Assembly: GCA_900539655.1 (NCBI GenBank)
Contig: UQCR01000123.1
Location: 1-19,110, forward strand
Origin: an uncultured Robinsoniella sp.
GTDB taxonomy: Bacteria > Bacillota > Clostridia > Lachnospirales > Lachnospiraceae
Length of the DNA: 19,110 nt
Direction: 5' to 3'
Below, in pieces: positions 1 through 7,433 of this stretch; the stretch's first letter is position 1; the number at the start of each line of letters is the position of its first letter. The notes under the pieces are model-generated. The model saw only the letters and a program-made list of their open reading frames with translations. It made no database searches and was not told where the DNA came from. A program made the position numbers and the translations under genes.

Positions 1-1
1 A

Positions 2-43
2 AATAAGTCTGTAAGCTGTGTTTTTCTTGCTTACAAACTTATT
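2..43 (+). promoter_or_regulatory. 15-bp inverted repeat in the leader of the SHMT-like gene
   Basis: The arms at 2-16 and 29-43 are complementary at 14 of 15 positions (only 9/36 mismatch) around a 12-base T-rich loop. No T-tract follows the right arm, so it is a poor fit to an intrinsic terminator. It ends just before the ribosome binding site (GAGGAG, 48-53) of the gene starting at 61. It may be an operator for a dimeric regulator or an RNA hairpin in the leader. The promoter is probably cut off by the window start or overlaps this repeat. Confidence 0.5.
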
Positions 44-60
44 ATACGAGGAGATAGCAT

Positions 61-1317
61 ATGTTAAAAGAAACGAGAGCGACAGACCCGGAATTAGCTG
101 GATTAGTAGATCAGGAATTAAGCCGGCAGATACATAATATTGAGATGATTGCATCGGAGAGTACAGCGCCCCTGGCAGTTATGGAGCTGACGGGGAGTGT
201 ATTTACCAACAAGACACTGGAAGGTTATCCTGGAGCACGTTTTCAGGCAGGCTCCCATGTTGCCGACCAGGTAGAAAAGCTTGGTGTGGAAAGAGCGAAA
301 AAGTTATTTAAGGCAGAGCATGCCAACATTCAGTCCTATTCCGGTTCAACGGCAAATTACAGTGTGTTTGCAGCGATTTTAAAACCGGGAGACAAAGTGC
401 TTAGTATGCGTCTGGACCAGGGTGGGCATCTGACTCATGGATCACCGGCTAACTGGGTCAGTAAAATATATAATTATGAGTTTTACGGAGTGGATAAAGA
501 GACAGAAGAGATCGATTATGATGCTCTGGATGCAAAGGCAAAAGAAGTCAATCCCAAATTGATTATAGCAGGAGCAAGTTCTTATCCAAGACTGATTGAT
601 TATGAAAGAATAGCAAAGACAGCAAAAGAGTCAGGGGCATATTTTATGGTGGACATGGCACACGTTGCCGGACTGGTAGCAGCAGAAGTAATCCCAAGTC
701 CGATTCCATATGCTGATTTTGTAACATCATCTACCACCAAAACTTTTTGCAGCGCCAGAAGCGGAATGGTTTTCTGTAAAGCAGAGCATGCAAAATTACT
801 GGATAAAGGTACATTTCCCGGATGCCTGGGTTCCATACAGCTTCATACCATGGCGGCAAAAGCCTGGTCCTTCCAGTATGCCGCTACCGATGAATTCAGG
901 GCAATCATGAAGCAGGTTGTTGTGAATGCGCAAAAATTAGCAGAAGAATTGACAAAACATGGATTTCGGATAGTCAGCGGGGGTACGGACAACCATCTTC
1001 TTGTTGTAGACCTGCGGGGAAAAGGCATTACGGGAAAAAGCTTCCAGAATGCATTAGATGCAGTTGGCATTACGGTAAATAAGAATATGATTCCTTTTGA
1101 TCCTGAGAAACCATTCATTACAAGCGGAGTCCGGATCGGATTAACCGCAGTGACACAGAGAGGATTAAAAGAAAAAGAAATTATAGAAATTGCAGAAATT
1201 ATGAACAAAGTGGCAAATGACCCGGAAAATGAAGAAAATTTGTCTGCATGCAAGATTCAGGCTGAGGCATTGATCGAAAAGTTTCCGTTGTATCAGGCGG
1301 GATTAGTAGAAAATTAA
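61..1317 (+). CDS. Divergent SHMT-family PLP enzyme (folate-site residues altered)
   Basis: This is a fold-type I PLP enzyme of the serine hydroxymethyltransferase family, 418 residues, full length, with GAGGAG 7 bases before the ATG. It keeps the PLP and substrate core: S32 in IASES, H123 in GGHLTHG, D198/H201 in VDMAHVAGL, Schiff-base lysine K227, and R358 in SGVRIG for the carboxylate. It departs from true GlyA in three places. The THKTLxGPRGG motif reads TTKTFCSARSG (226-235). The NKYAEGYPGKRYYGG stretch reads NKTLEGYPGARFQAG, changing E. coli Tyr55, Tyr64 and Tyr65 to T52, F61 and Q62. The Asn347 equivalent is F346. Tyr64, Tyr65 and Asn347 contact the pteridine in GlyA, although E54 (Glu57) remains. 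I infer a folate-independent aldolase, transaldolase or racemase-like activity on a beta-hydroxy amino acid, fitting the nearby D-serine dehydratase. It could still be a weak SHMT. Confidence 0.85.
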   Translation: MLKETRATDPELAGLVDQELSRQIHNIEMIASESTAPLAVMELTGSVFTNKTLEGYPGARFQAGSHVADQVEKLGVERAKKLFKAEHANIQSYSGSTANYSVFAAILKPGDKVLSMRLDQGGHLTHGSPANWVSKIYNYEFYGVDKETEEIDYDALDAKAKEVNPKLIIAGASSYPRLIDYERIAKTAKESGAYFMVDMAHVAGLVAAEVIPSPIPYADFVTSSTTKTFCSARSGMVFCKAEHAKLLDKGTFPGCLGSIQLHTMAAKAWSFQYAATDEFRAIMKQVVVNAQKLAEELTKHGFRIVSGGTDNHLLVVDLRGKGITGKSFQNALDAVGITVNKNMIPFDPEKPFITSGVRIGLTAVTQRGLKEKEIIEIAEIMNKVANDPENEENLSACKIQAEALIEKFPLYQAGLVEN

Positions 1318-1371
1318 GCTGTTATTTCTGGGCTGTGACAAGACATACTGGCTGGATGGCTGTTTATCGGT

Positions 1372-1377
1372 TATAAT
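1372..1377 (+). promoter_or_regulatory. Possible -10 element of the kinase-regulator-dsdA operon
   Basis: A perfect TATAAT lies 40 bases before the probable kinase start at 1417, inside the 99-base gap after the SHMT-like gene. No good -35 hexamer sits 16-18 bases upstream (TGGCTG at 1349-1354 is the nearest), so the promoter may need an activator or may not be real. The 9-mer TTATTATAC occurs just before both the SHMT-like ribosome binding site (39-47) and this gene's (1389-1397). Confidence 0.35.
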
Positions 1378-1416
1378 GGAAATATATTTTATTATACAAA
1401 ACCAGGGAGAATGCAT

Positions 1417-2940
1417 ATGAGAATACAGAAGACAGACTGGGGGTATGTGGAGTGGCTAAATAAGGAAGATGACCGATTTTCCCAGGCAGCGATGAACGCA
1501 GGAACTGTGCTGCTGGAAAAAGGAAAGCATCAGCCGCCCCATGTCCATTATGAAGAACAGGTTATTTATATATTGGAAGGCTGCGGAAGGTCCCTGATAG
1601 ATGGGATAAAAGCAGAGCTTGCCCCCGGTGTCTATCTGCATATGCCGGCTGGGATCATTCATGAAATCTACAATACCGGGGACACGCCTTTGAAACATTT
1701 GCTGATATCCAATCCTTCCAATCTGGATGAGGAAACATTTCTGCCGCAGGCGGGTAAGGAACCAAAAGAATTAAATCCTGTTGAATCAGCAAAGCTTTTA
1801 TATGTTGCTGTTGAGGCTATCAGAACACAGTTCCTGGAGACCATGCACTATGCTTATGCCATATTTGACAGAAAAGGAAATCTGGTTGCGAAAAGCAAGT
1901 ATTTCCCCACTTTTTGTATGCAGCATTGCAGCCCTTCCTTGTCCTATGGTGCCTGTCCCTGTATGATTCCCAAAAAGGCTGAAGATATGGAAAAAGAAAG
2001 TACCGTCAGCTGCCCTCATGGTATCGATGTGTATGCATTGCCTCTGTATTACCAAAAATCCTGCCTGGGTTATATTCAGGGAGGATACGTGAGGCAGTCA
2101 AAGGAAATGACCAAAGAAATATATGGTTTGTATGATACGCCGGACAGTACGGTGGTGGGTATTAAAAATCTATTATTTAAAATAGCCAAAGCAATTCGAA
2201 ATGTATGTGAATTCAATCAATTCCGCCAGGAGCTTACGGAGAAGGAATTGGAGATTTCAAGTACCAGAGAGTCCCAGCAGCTGCTTATGAAAAATTTAAA
2301 AGACACCGAATATGCGATGACGGATCTGAAGATCAACAATCATTTTCTGTTTAATACATTGAACAGCATGGCGTCAATGGCATTGGAAACGGGTGCGGTT
2401 TCTTTATATCAGTCTATCATAGATTTATCTAAGATGTTTCATTATACGCTGCGGAATCAGGATGGCATGGTAACGATGGAAAGAGAGTATGAATACCTGA
2501 AAGCGTATTTGCAGCTGCAAAAGCTCAGGTATGCAGAGACATTAAGCGTGGAATATGAAATTGAAAAAGAGGCTTTGCAGTTATACGTTCCATTTAATTT
2601 CCTTCAGCCGGTAACAGAAAATGCATTTATTCATGGGTTTACGGCAGCGGAAGAAAAAATACTGCATATCCGTATCCGGCTGATTGAGGACCGTATCCAT
2701 ATAGAGATATGCAACAGCGGGCATCTCTTGAATGACCAGGAATGTTATGCCATTAATATGGGGATGAAGAGCAATACTGCCCATGGCTTATCTATGATAT
2801 ACCATAAGCTGGAGGCGGTATATGAGGAACAGTTTTTAATGGAGATTTCCCCGGATATGCCTCATGGAACAAGATTCCGGTTGATCTTGCCGGTTACGGA
2901 AGGAGATGGGGCTCAATATGGTAAGAACGGTTATTTGTGA
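1417..2940 (+). CDS. Soluble cupin-PocR-LytS-type sensor histidine kinase
   Basis: This is a 507-residue cytoplasmic sensor kinase with no transmembrane segment or signal peptide. Residues 1-100 form a cupin: motif 1 has H42 and H44 followed by EEQ, and motif 2 (G71 to N86, with P77, G79, H82) matches G(X)5PXG(X)2H(X)3N exactly. Residues about 120-265 resemble a PocR sensory domain, with a cysteine cluster at 167, 171, 180, 182 and 199. A coiled helix (about 268-300) leads to a LytS-type His_kinase domain with phospho-acceptor H309 in NNHFLFNTLN. The usual PHF proline is Asn, and the ATPase glycine box is reduced (CNSG, 432-435); the N-box PVTENAFIHG (398-407) is intact. An ATG at 1411 is also in frame, but AGGGAG at 1404-1409 is only 1 base from it and 7 from 1417. 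The 3' end overlaps the response regulator by 23 bases. It probably senses a small metabolite linked to DsdA. Confidence 0.85.
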   Translation: MRIQKTDWGYVEWLNKEDDRFSQAAMNAGTVLLEKGKHQPPHVHYEEQVIYILEGCGRSLIDGIKAELAPGVYLHMPAGIIHEIYNTGDTPLKHLLISNPSNLDEETFLPQAGKEPKELNPVESAKLLYVAVEAIRTQFLETMHYAYAIFDRKGNLVAKSKYFPTFCMQHCSPSLSYGACPCMIPKKAEDMEKESTVSCPHGIDVYALPLYYQKSCLGYIQGGYVRQSKEMTKEIYGLYDTPDSTVVGIKNLLFKIAKAIRNVCEFNQFRQELTEKELEISSTRESQQLLMKNLKDTEYAMTDLKINNHFLFNTLNSMASMALETGAVSLYQSIIDLSKMFHYTLRNQDGMVTMEREYEYLKAYLQLQKLRYAETLSVEYEIEKEALQLYVPFNFLQPVTENAFIHGFTAAEEKILHIRIRLIEDRIHIEICNSGHLLNDQECYAINMGMKSNTAHGLSMIYHKLEAVYEEQFLMEISPDMPHGTRFRLILPVTEGDGAQYGKNGYL

Positions 2941-3652
2941 TGATGAAAAAGCGGCATTAAATATTATACAGTATTTTATTGAGTCAGAGAACCTGCCCAT
3001 AGAGGTAATCGGAACGGCTGAAAATGGCAGGGATGCATTGAAATTAATTGAGAAGACAAAACCGGATCTGGTCTTCATGGATATCCATATGCCTTTTATG
3101 AATGGATTTGAAGTAATACAGAGTATTCAAAATACAAAAGTGGTAGTGATTACAGCATATGATTCTTTTGAATATGCACAAAAGGCTTTGCGCCTGAATG
3201 TCTGTGATATCATTTCCAAGCCAATTGAATTTTCCCAGCTGAAGCAGGCGATCACCAGAGCAGTAGGCTGGGGATTTACAAATAATGAGACGGTAAACCA
3301 TATATTGGAGTACATTCACCATCACTATGATGAAAAAATAGAACTGGAAGACCTGGCAGGAGAGACTTACTGCACGGAGAGTCATATTGCCAGAGTATTT
3401 AAAAAATATATGGATATGACTATCCTGAATTATATACATAAGGTCCGTATAGAAAATGCGGTGCGGCTTCTTCAAAATGAGAGATTATCCATTCAGGAAA
3501 CGGCTCTGAGAACTGGGTATCAAAATCTCAATAATTTTTATAAATATTTCAAGATATTTATGGGCGAAACGCCTGCGGCTTTTCTTCATAAAAATGGAGA
3601 GCGTAATGAAAAATGTGAAAAAGAGGTAATGTTGAATGATGAGCATATATGA
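2918..3652 (+). CDS. AraC-type two-component response regulator
   Basis: This 244-residue regulator has an N-terminal receiver domain (about 1-115) with acidic pair D9/D10 (CDDE), phospho-acceptor D55 (FMDIHMP), T79 and K101 (SKPIE). A C-terminal AraC/XylS pair of helix-turn-helix motifs lies at about 147-165 and 192-213, with typical FKKYMDMT and GYQNLNNFYKYFK segments. An in-frame ATG exists at 2906, but it lies inside the AAGGAG ribosome site (2900-2905), so 2918 is chosen. The spacing of 12 is slightly long. The start lies inside the kinase gene, indicating translational coupling, and the 3' end overlaps dsdA by 17 bases. It is therefore the cognate regulator of the cupin-PocR kinase and most likely activates this operon or the SHMT-like gene. 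DNA targets are not identifiable from the sequence alone. Confidence 0.92.
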   Translation: MVRTVICDDEKAALNIIQYFIESENLPIEVIGTAENGRDALKLIEKTKPDLVFMDIHMPFMNGFEVIQSIQNTKVVVITAYDSFEYAQKALRLNVCDIISKPIEFSQLKQAITRAVGWGFTNNETVNHILEYIHHHYDEKIELEDLAGETYCTESHIARVFKKYMDMTILNYIHKVRIENAVRLLQNERLSIQETALRTGYQNLNNFYKYFKIFMGETPAAFLHKNGERNEKCEKEVMLNDEHI

Positions 3653-4979
3653 AACAGCAGACCTGGTCAGAAATACACCGGTTTTAAATTCCATAGTCAA
3701 AGAGAAGGAAACTGTCTGGATAAATCCGGACCGGATACCATTTCATCTTGCCGAAAAAGACCTGGAACTTTCCATGAAAGACATTGATGAGGCAGAGGAG
3801 CGATTGAAGCGTTTTGCTCCTTTTATAGCAAAGTGTTTTCCCGAGACAGAAGACCAGGGAGGAATCATTGAATCTGTACTGACGCCTATTCCTAAAATGC
3901 AGAAATATATAAATGAACAATACCATTGCACCCTTACCGGAAAGCTGTTATTAAAACAGGACAGCCATCTTGCAATTGCAGGTTCCATAAAAGCAAGGGG
4001 AGGGATCTATGAAGTCCTGAAGCATACTGAGGATCTGGCTCTTCAACATGGTTTGATTTCGCTTCAGGATTCTTACGAAGCTCTGGCATCAGGGAAGAGC
4101 CGTTCCTTTTTTGGTGAGTTTACCATACAGGTGGGATCCACCGGTAATCTGGGCATGAGTATTGGTATCATGAGTGCAGCCATTGGTTACAATGTAATTG
4201 TACATATGTCGGGAGATGCCAGGCAGTGGAAAAAAGAGCTGCTGAGAAGCCATGGGGTCAAGGTTGTGGAGTATGAATCTGACTATAGTGAAGCAGTATT
4301 AAATGGTAGAAAACGATCGGATGAGAACCCGAAAAGTTATTTTGTAGACGATGAAAATTCACGGAATTTATTCCTGGGCTATGCAGTTGCGGCAAAAAGG
4401 CTGATGGGACAGCTAAAAGACCAGGGAATCAGCGTGGATTCGGATCATCCGTTGTTTGTATACATCCCCTGCGGAGTTGGAGGTGCCCCGGGCGGTGTCA
4501 GCTTTGGACTAAAACAATTGTTCAACGACAGCGTACACTGCTTTTTTGCAGAACCGGCAAAAGCACCGTGTATGCTTGTGGGAATGGCAACGGGGCTTCA
4601 TCAGAAGATCTGTGTGCAGGACATTGGATTATCCGGGCAAACCCACGCAGACGGACTGGCTGTTGGACGTCCTTCCGGTTTTGTAGGCGGCATCATGAAA
4701 CCTTTGCTAAGCGGTATTTTTACAATCGGGGATGCTCATTTATACGATTATATGCGGAGTTTATTAGAAAGGGAAGACATTTTTTTGGAGCCAAGTGCCT
4801 GTGCAGCATTTACCGGACCCATCCATATGAACAGGTATCCGGAGACGAAAAAATATTTGAAGGAAAACCAGCTGTGTGATAAAATGGAGCAGGCGGTGCA
4901 CGTCGTCTGGGCAACTGGTGGAAGTCTTGTACCGGAAGAGGTGCGTAAGGAGTATATTAAGACTTATTTGGAAGAATAG
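3636..4979 (+). CDS. dsdA: D-serine dehydratase (D-serine ammonia-lyase)
   Basis: This cytoplasmic PLP enzyme converts D-serine to pyruvate and ammonia (EC 4.3.1.18); the family also acts on D-threonine. At 447 residues it is close to E. coli DsdA (about 442). The PLP lysine is K119 in GSIKARGG, the phosphate loop is GSTGNLG (167-173), and diagnostic stretches include HMSGDARQWKKELLRSHG (190-207), VDDENSRNLFLGY (237-249), IPCGVGGAPGG (277-287) and the cofactor-side ATGGS (426-430). ATG codons occur at 3636 and 3639; 3636 is preferred because AAGAGG ends 9 bases before it. The start lies inside the response-regulator gene. The enzyme likely lets the cell use D-serine as a carbon and nitrogen source or detoxify it. 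Control by a two-component system rather than a LysR-type DsdC is unusual. Confidence 0.97.
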   Translation: MMSIYETADLVRNTPVLNSIVKEKETVWINPDRIPFHLAEKDLELSMKDIDEAEERLKRFAPFIAKCFPETEDQGGIIESVLTPIPKMQKYINEQYHCTLTGKLLLKQDSHLAIAGSIKARGGIYEVLKHTEDLALQHGLISLQDSYEALASGKSRSFFGEFTIQVGSTGNLGMSIGIMSAAIGYNVIVHMSGDARQWKKELLRSHGVKVVEYESDYSEAVLNGRKRSDENPKSYFVDDENSRNLFLGYAVAAKRLMGQLKDQGISVDSDHPLFVYIPCGVGGAPGGVSFGLKQLFNDSVHCFFAEPAKAPCMLVGMATGLHQKICVQDIGLSGQTHADGLAVGRPSGFVGGIMKPLLSGIFTIGDAHLYDYMRSLLEREDIFLEPSACAAFTGPIHMNRYPETKKYLKENQLCDKMEQAVHVVWATGGSLVPEEVRKEYIKTYLEE

Positions 4980-5154
4980 TAGAATAAGACACGACGCTTT
5001 CCGAGATTCAGTCTGTCGCCACAAAGCTGGTTTTCACAGGTACGCTGGGACCTTGGATCTGTGACAGGCAGTAATATGTAAGTAAGGAATCTTTGGCAGA
5101 ATACAGGATATGGCTGCAGGACGTGACAGTAGAATATGGAAAGGATAATGAAAG

Positions 5155-5496
5155 ATGAATATACAAATATTTGGAACCACAAAATGTTTTGATACCAAAA
5201 AGGCGCAGCGGTATTTTAAAGAACGCGGTATTTCTTTTCAGTTGATTGATTTGAAAGAAAAAGGAATGAGCAAAGGTGAATTTACAAAGGTGATGCAGGC
5301 AGTGGGAGGGCTTGACAATATGCTTGATGAAAAGTGCAGGGATAAGGATGCCCTGGCGCTGGTCAGGTATATTGCTGATGAAGATAAGGCAGAGAAGGTT
5401 CTTGAAAATCAGCAGATTTTAAAGACACCCATTGTCCGAAACGGAATGTCTGCTACGGTGGGATTTAAGCCAGATATCTGGAAGACATGGAAGTAA
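5155..5496 (+). CDS. ArsC/Spx-family thioredoxin-fold protein
   Basis: This 113-residue protein belongs to the arsenate reductase ArsC/Spx/YffB family. It begins with a beta strand and the motif GTTKCFDTKKAQRYF, whose Cys11 is at the family's active position and is followed by the lysine-rich helix typical of YffB-like members. A thioredoxin-fold TP pair (91-92) precedes the last strand, and GFKPDIW closes the domain. There is no Spx-type CXXC; the only other cysteine is C61. Arsenate reduction is not supported by context, since no ars genes are present. A thiol-redox or glutathionylation-like role is more likely but unproven. It lies 175 bases after dsdA, preceded by GGAAAGGA (5138-5145), and ends just before a bidirectional terminator, so it is the last gene of this strand block. 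Confidence 0.85.
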   Translation: MNIQIFGTTKCFDTKKAQRYFKERGISFQLIDLKEKGMSKGEFTKVMQAVGGLDNMLDEKCRDKDALALVRYIADEDKAEKVLENQQILKTPIVRNGMSATVGFKPDIWKTWK

Positions 5497-5507
5497 GGGA
5501 AAAGATT

Positions 5508-5548
5508 AAAAAAAGTGGGTAAGCCGCGAAGACTTACTCACTTTTTTT
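5508..5548. terminator. Bidirectional intrinsic terminator
   Basis: The stem pairs 5508-5523 with 5533-5548: seven A-T pairs, GTG/CAC, one G-U wobble, then GTAAG/CTTAC around a 9-base loop. It gives a T-tract in either direction, so it can end both the ArsC-like gene (+) and the transporter operon (-). The stop codon and last four codons of the downstream permease lie inside the stem. Confidence 0.85.
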
Positions 5549-6475
5549 CTGTGCTCTGCTCCAGGCACCCATTCCAATAATGAATATAAGAAGAATACCC
5601 CGGATGGCGGTCTGATAGTAAGAAAAGACGCCTAATAAATCAAGTGCGTTTGTAATGACGCTGAACAGCAGAATGCCGACAATACTTTTTCCTATGCTGC
5701 CGACTCCGCCAATCAGGCTGGTACCTCCGATAACGACTCCGGTGATGACAGATAGCGCTGCATTATCGCCTTGCAGTGCAGAGGCGGTATTCAATTTTGA
5801 AGAATTTAAAATACCTGCTATACCAGCTGATAAACCGCTCAGCATAAATACCGATATTTTATAGAATTCAATATTAATACCGCTATTATGCGCTACTTCT
5901 GAATTGCCACCCATGGTATAGATATTTCTGCCAAAGCGGGTGGAGGTTAAAATATACCAGGTAATCAGAACCAGTGCAATAAGAAGTAAAATCAGGAAAG
6001 GAATGCCAAAGAGTTTTCCATTGCCAATAAGTGAATACCAGCTGTTTTGACTGCTGACCGGATTGCCATCTGATATTTTTAATGCAACTCCTTTTATGAT
6101 GTAGGAAGTTCCGATCGTTGCGATAAAGGAACTGATATGGCATTTTGCAATCAAAAAGCCATTCACCAGACCAAGCAGACAGGCTGACAGAATACCTAAA
6201 ATAATGGATAAAATCTGTCCGGTATACGGTTCTGCAAGTACGCTGATTAGGCCGGACAATGCCATTATAGAACCAATGGATAAATCAAAATCGCCTCCGA
6301 TTATAGCAAAGGTCATACCGCATGCCATAATTCCGTAAATGGATGCCTGAACTAAGATATTTGTAAGGTTATCGATGGTAAAGAAAAATGATGAAGCAAT
6401 ACTCATTACAACGATTATTACCAGGAGTACAATAAAAGGTTTTTGATCACTAATGATTTTCCTGAAGTTTAACAT
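5534..6475 (-). CDS. CUT2-type sugar ABC transporter permease 2 (RbsC-like)
   Basis: This 313-residue integral membrane protein of the BPD_transp_2 (ribose/xylose/autoinducer-2 permease) family has about nine hydrophobic segments. Family landmarks are GGDFDLSIGSIMALSG near residue 60 and the cytoplasmic coupling region VVIGGTSLIGGVGSIGKS in the last quarter. It would form a heterodimer with the permease gene just upstream, which its start overlaps by 26 bases. Its own AGGAGG sits 8 bases before the ATG. It is the last gene of the operon, and its final codons form part of the terminator stem. The substrate cannot be read from the sequence; a monosaccharide or modified sugar is the family norm. 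Confidence 0.93.
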   Translation of the reverse strand: MLNFRKIISDQKPFIVLLVIIVVMSIASSFFFTIDNLTNILVQASIYGIMACGMTFAIIGGDFDLSIGSIMALSGLISVLAEPYTGQILSIILGILSACLLGLVNGFLIAKCHISSFIATIGTSYIIKGVALKISDGNPVSSQNSWYSLIGNGKLFGIPFLILLLIALVLITWYILTSTRFGRNIYTMGGNSEVAHNSGINIEFYKISVFMLSGLSAGIAGILNSSKLNTASALQGDNAALSVITGVVIGGTSLIGGVGSIGKSIVGILLFSVITNALDLLGVFSYYQTAIRGILLIFIIGMGAWSRAQKKSE

Positions 6476-7433
6476 TTTTTGTCCTCCTGTTTTGCATATT
6501 TAGCTTGCGGTTCCAGACCTCGAAAGCGATTGCCAGAATCAACACAAGGCCTTTCACAATATTTTGGTCAAATGTCTGGAATCCCAATAAATTCATTGCA
6601 TTTCCCAGGACTCCTAAAGTAAGAACTCCCACAAAAGCTTTGCCAATGCTTCCTACACCGCCTGAAAGGCTGACTCCGCCTAAGACGGCAGCCACTATGG
6701 CATCCATTTCATAACCGGTTCCGGCAGTTGGGGTTGCACCCAGGGTACGGGAGGTCAGTACAATTGCTGCTGCACCAGCCATTAGCCCCGAGATTCCATA
6801 ACAGATTAACTTTACAAGCCCTGTCTGTATACCGGATAACTGACTGCATACGGTGTTAAAGCCTGTGATATGCATTTTACGCCCGAACGCTGTACGGCTC
6901 TCTATAACAGATAATACAATCGATAGCAAAATATAAATTATGACCGGAATAGGCAGATATCTTCCAATACTACCGGTTCCTATTGCATTATAGAAGCCGG
7001 AAGTGCTTCCTTCCAGAGAAAATCCCTGTGTGTATAATAGGCTTAACGCGGAGAAAAGCAACTGTGTACCAAAGGTAATCATAAGGGATTCACCGGAATT
7101 AGCATGGGTGAGGACCACAATGAGGCCGTTTATCATTCCACATAGAATTCCTGCTACGAGTGCAGATAATATTGCGGGAACCGCAGGCATTTTTGCACTG
7201 AAAGAAATGGCGATAATTCCGGTAAAGGTCATGATGCTTCCTATGGAGAGATCCATATGCCCACAGATTAATACAAAGGACATACCTATAGTTAAAAGCC
7301 CAAGAATGCAGCACTGTCGGATTACGTTGATTAAATTTTGAACAGTTAAAAAATTATCTGCTGCGAATGATGCAATCAGGATGAAAATAAGCAGCAAAAT
7401 CAGATTTGAAAATTTAAACAGTTTTTCTCTCAT
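6450..7433 (-). CDS. CUT2-type sugar ABC transporter permease 1 (RbsC-like)
   Basis: This 327-residue membrane permease of the RbsC family carries the conserved GHMDLSIGSIMTFTG motif near residue 58, several long hydrophobic segments, and the late cytoplasmic segment VLGGVSLSGGVGSIGKA that contacts the ATPase. Its ATG overlaps the stop of the ATPase gene (ATGA), with AAAGGAGG inside the end of that gene, so the two are translationally coupled. A basic tail after the last membrane helix (NRKLNMQNRRTKNVK) ends the protein. It pairs with the following permease, so this importer uses two different membrane subunits rather than the single RbsC of the ribose system. Confidence 0.93.
   Translation of the reverse strand: MREKLFKFSNLILLLIFILIASFAADNFLTVQNLINVIRQCCILGLLTIGMSFVLICGHMDLSIGSIMTFTGIIAISFSAKMPAVPAILSALVAGILCGMINGLIVVLTHANSGESLMITFGTQLLFSALSLLYTQGFSLEGSTSGFYNAIGTGSIGRYLPIPVIIYILLSIVLSVIESRTAFGRKMHITGFNTVCSQLSGIQTGLVKLICYGISGLMAGAAAIVLTSRTLGATPTAGTGYEMDAIVAAVLGGVSLSGGVGSIGKAFVGVLTLGVLGNAMNLLGFQTFDQNIVKGLVLILAIAFEVWNRKLNMQNRRTKNVKLQENH

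Noticed and set aside
600..1253. Open minus-strand frames inside the SHMT-like gene
   Set aside because: They have no ribosome site or recognisable domain and lie wholly opposite a conserved coding region, as do similar frames elsewhere in the window.
61..1317. Naming the gene glyA outright
   Set aside because: The lysine-flanking motif and pteridine-contact positions differ from true serine hydroxymethyltransferases, so only the family is asserted.
5041..5056. T-box-like sequence (GCTGGGACC) before the ArsC-like gene
   Set aside because: It differs from the AGGGTGGNACC core at several positions, no specifier stem or following terminator is present, and the downstream gene is not an amino-acid gene.
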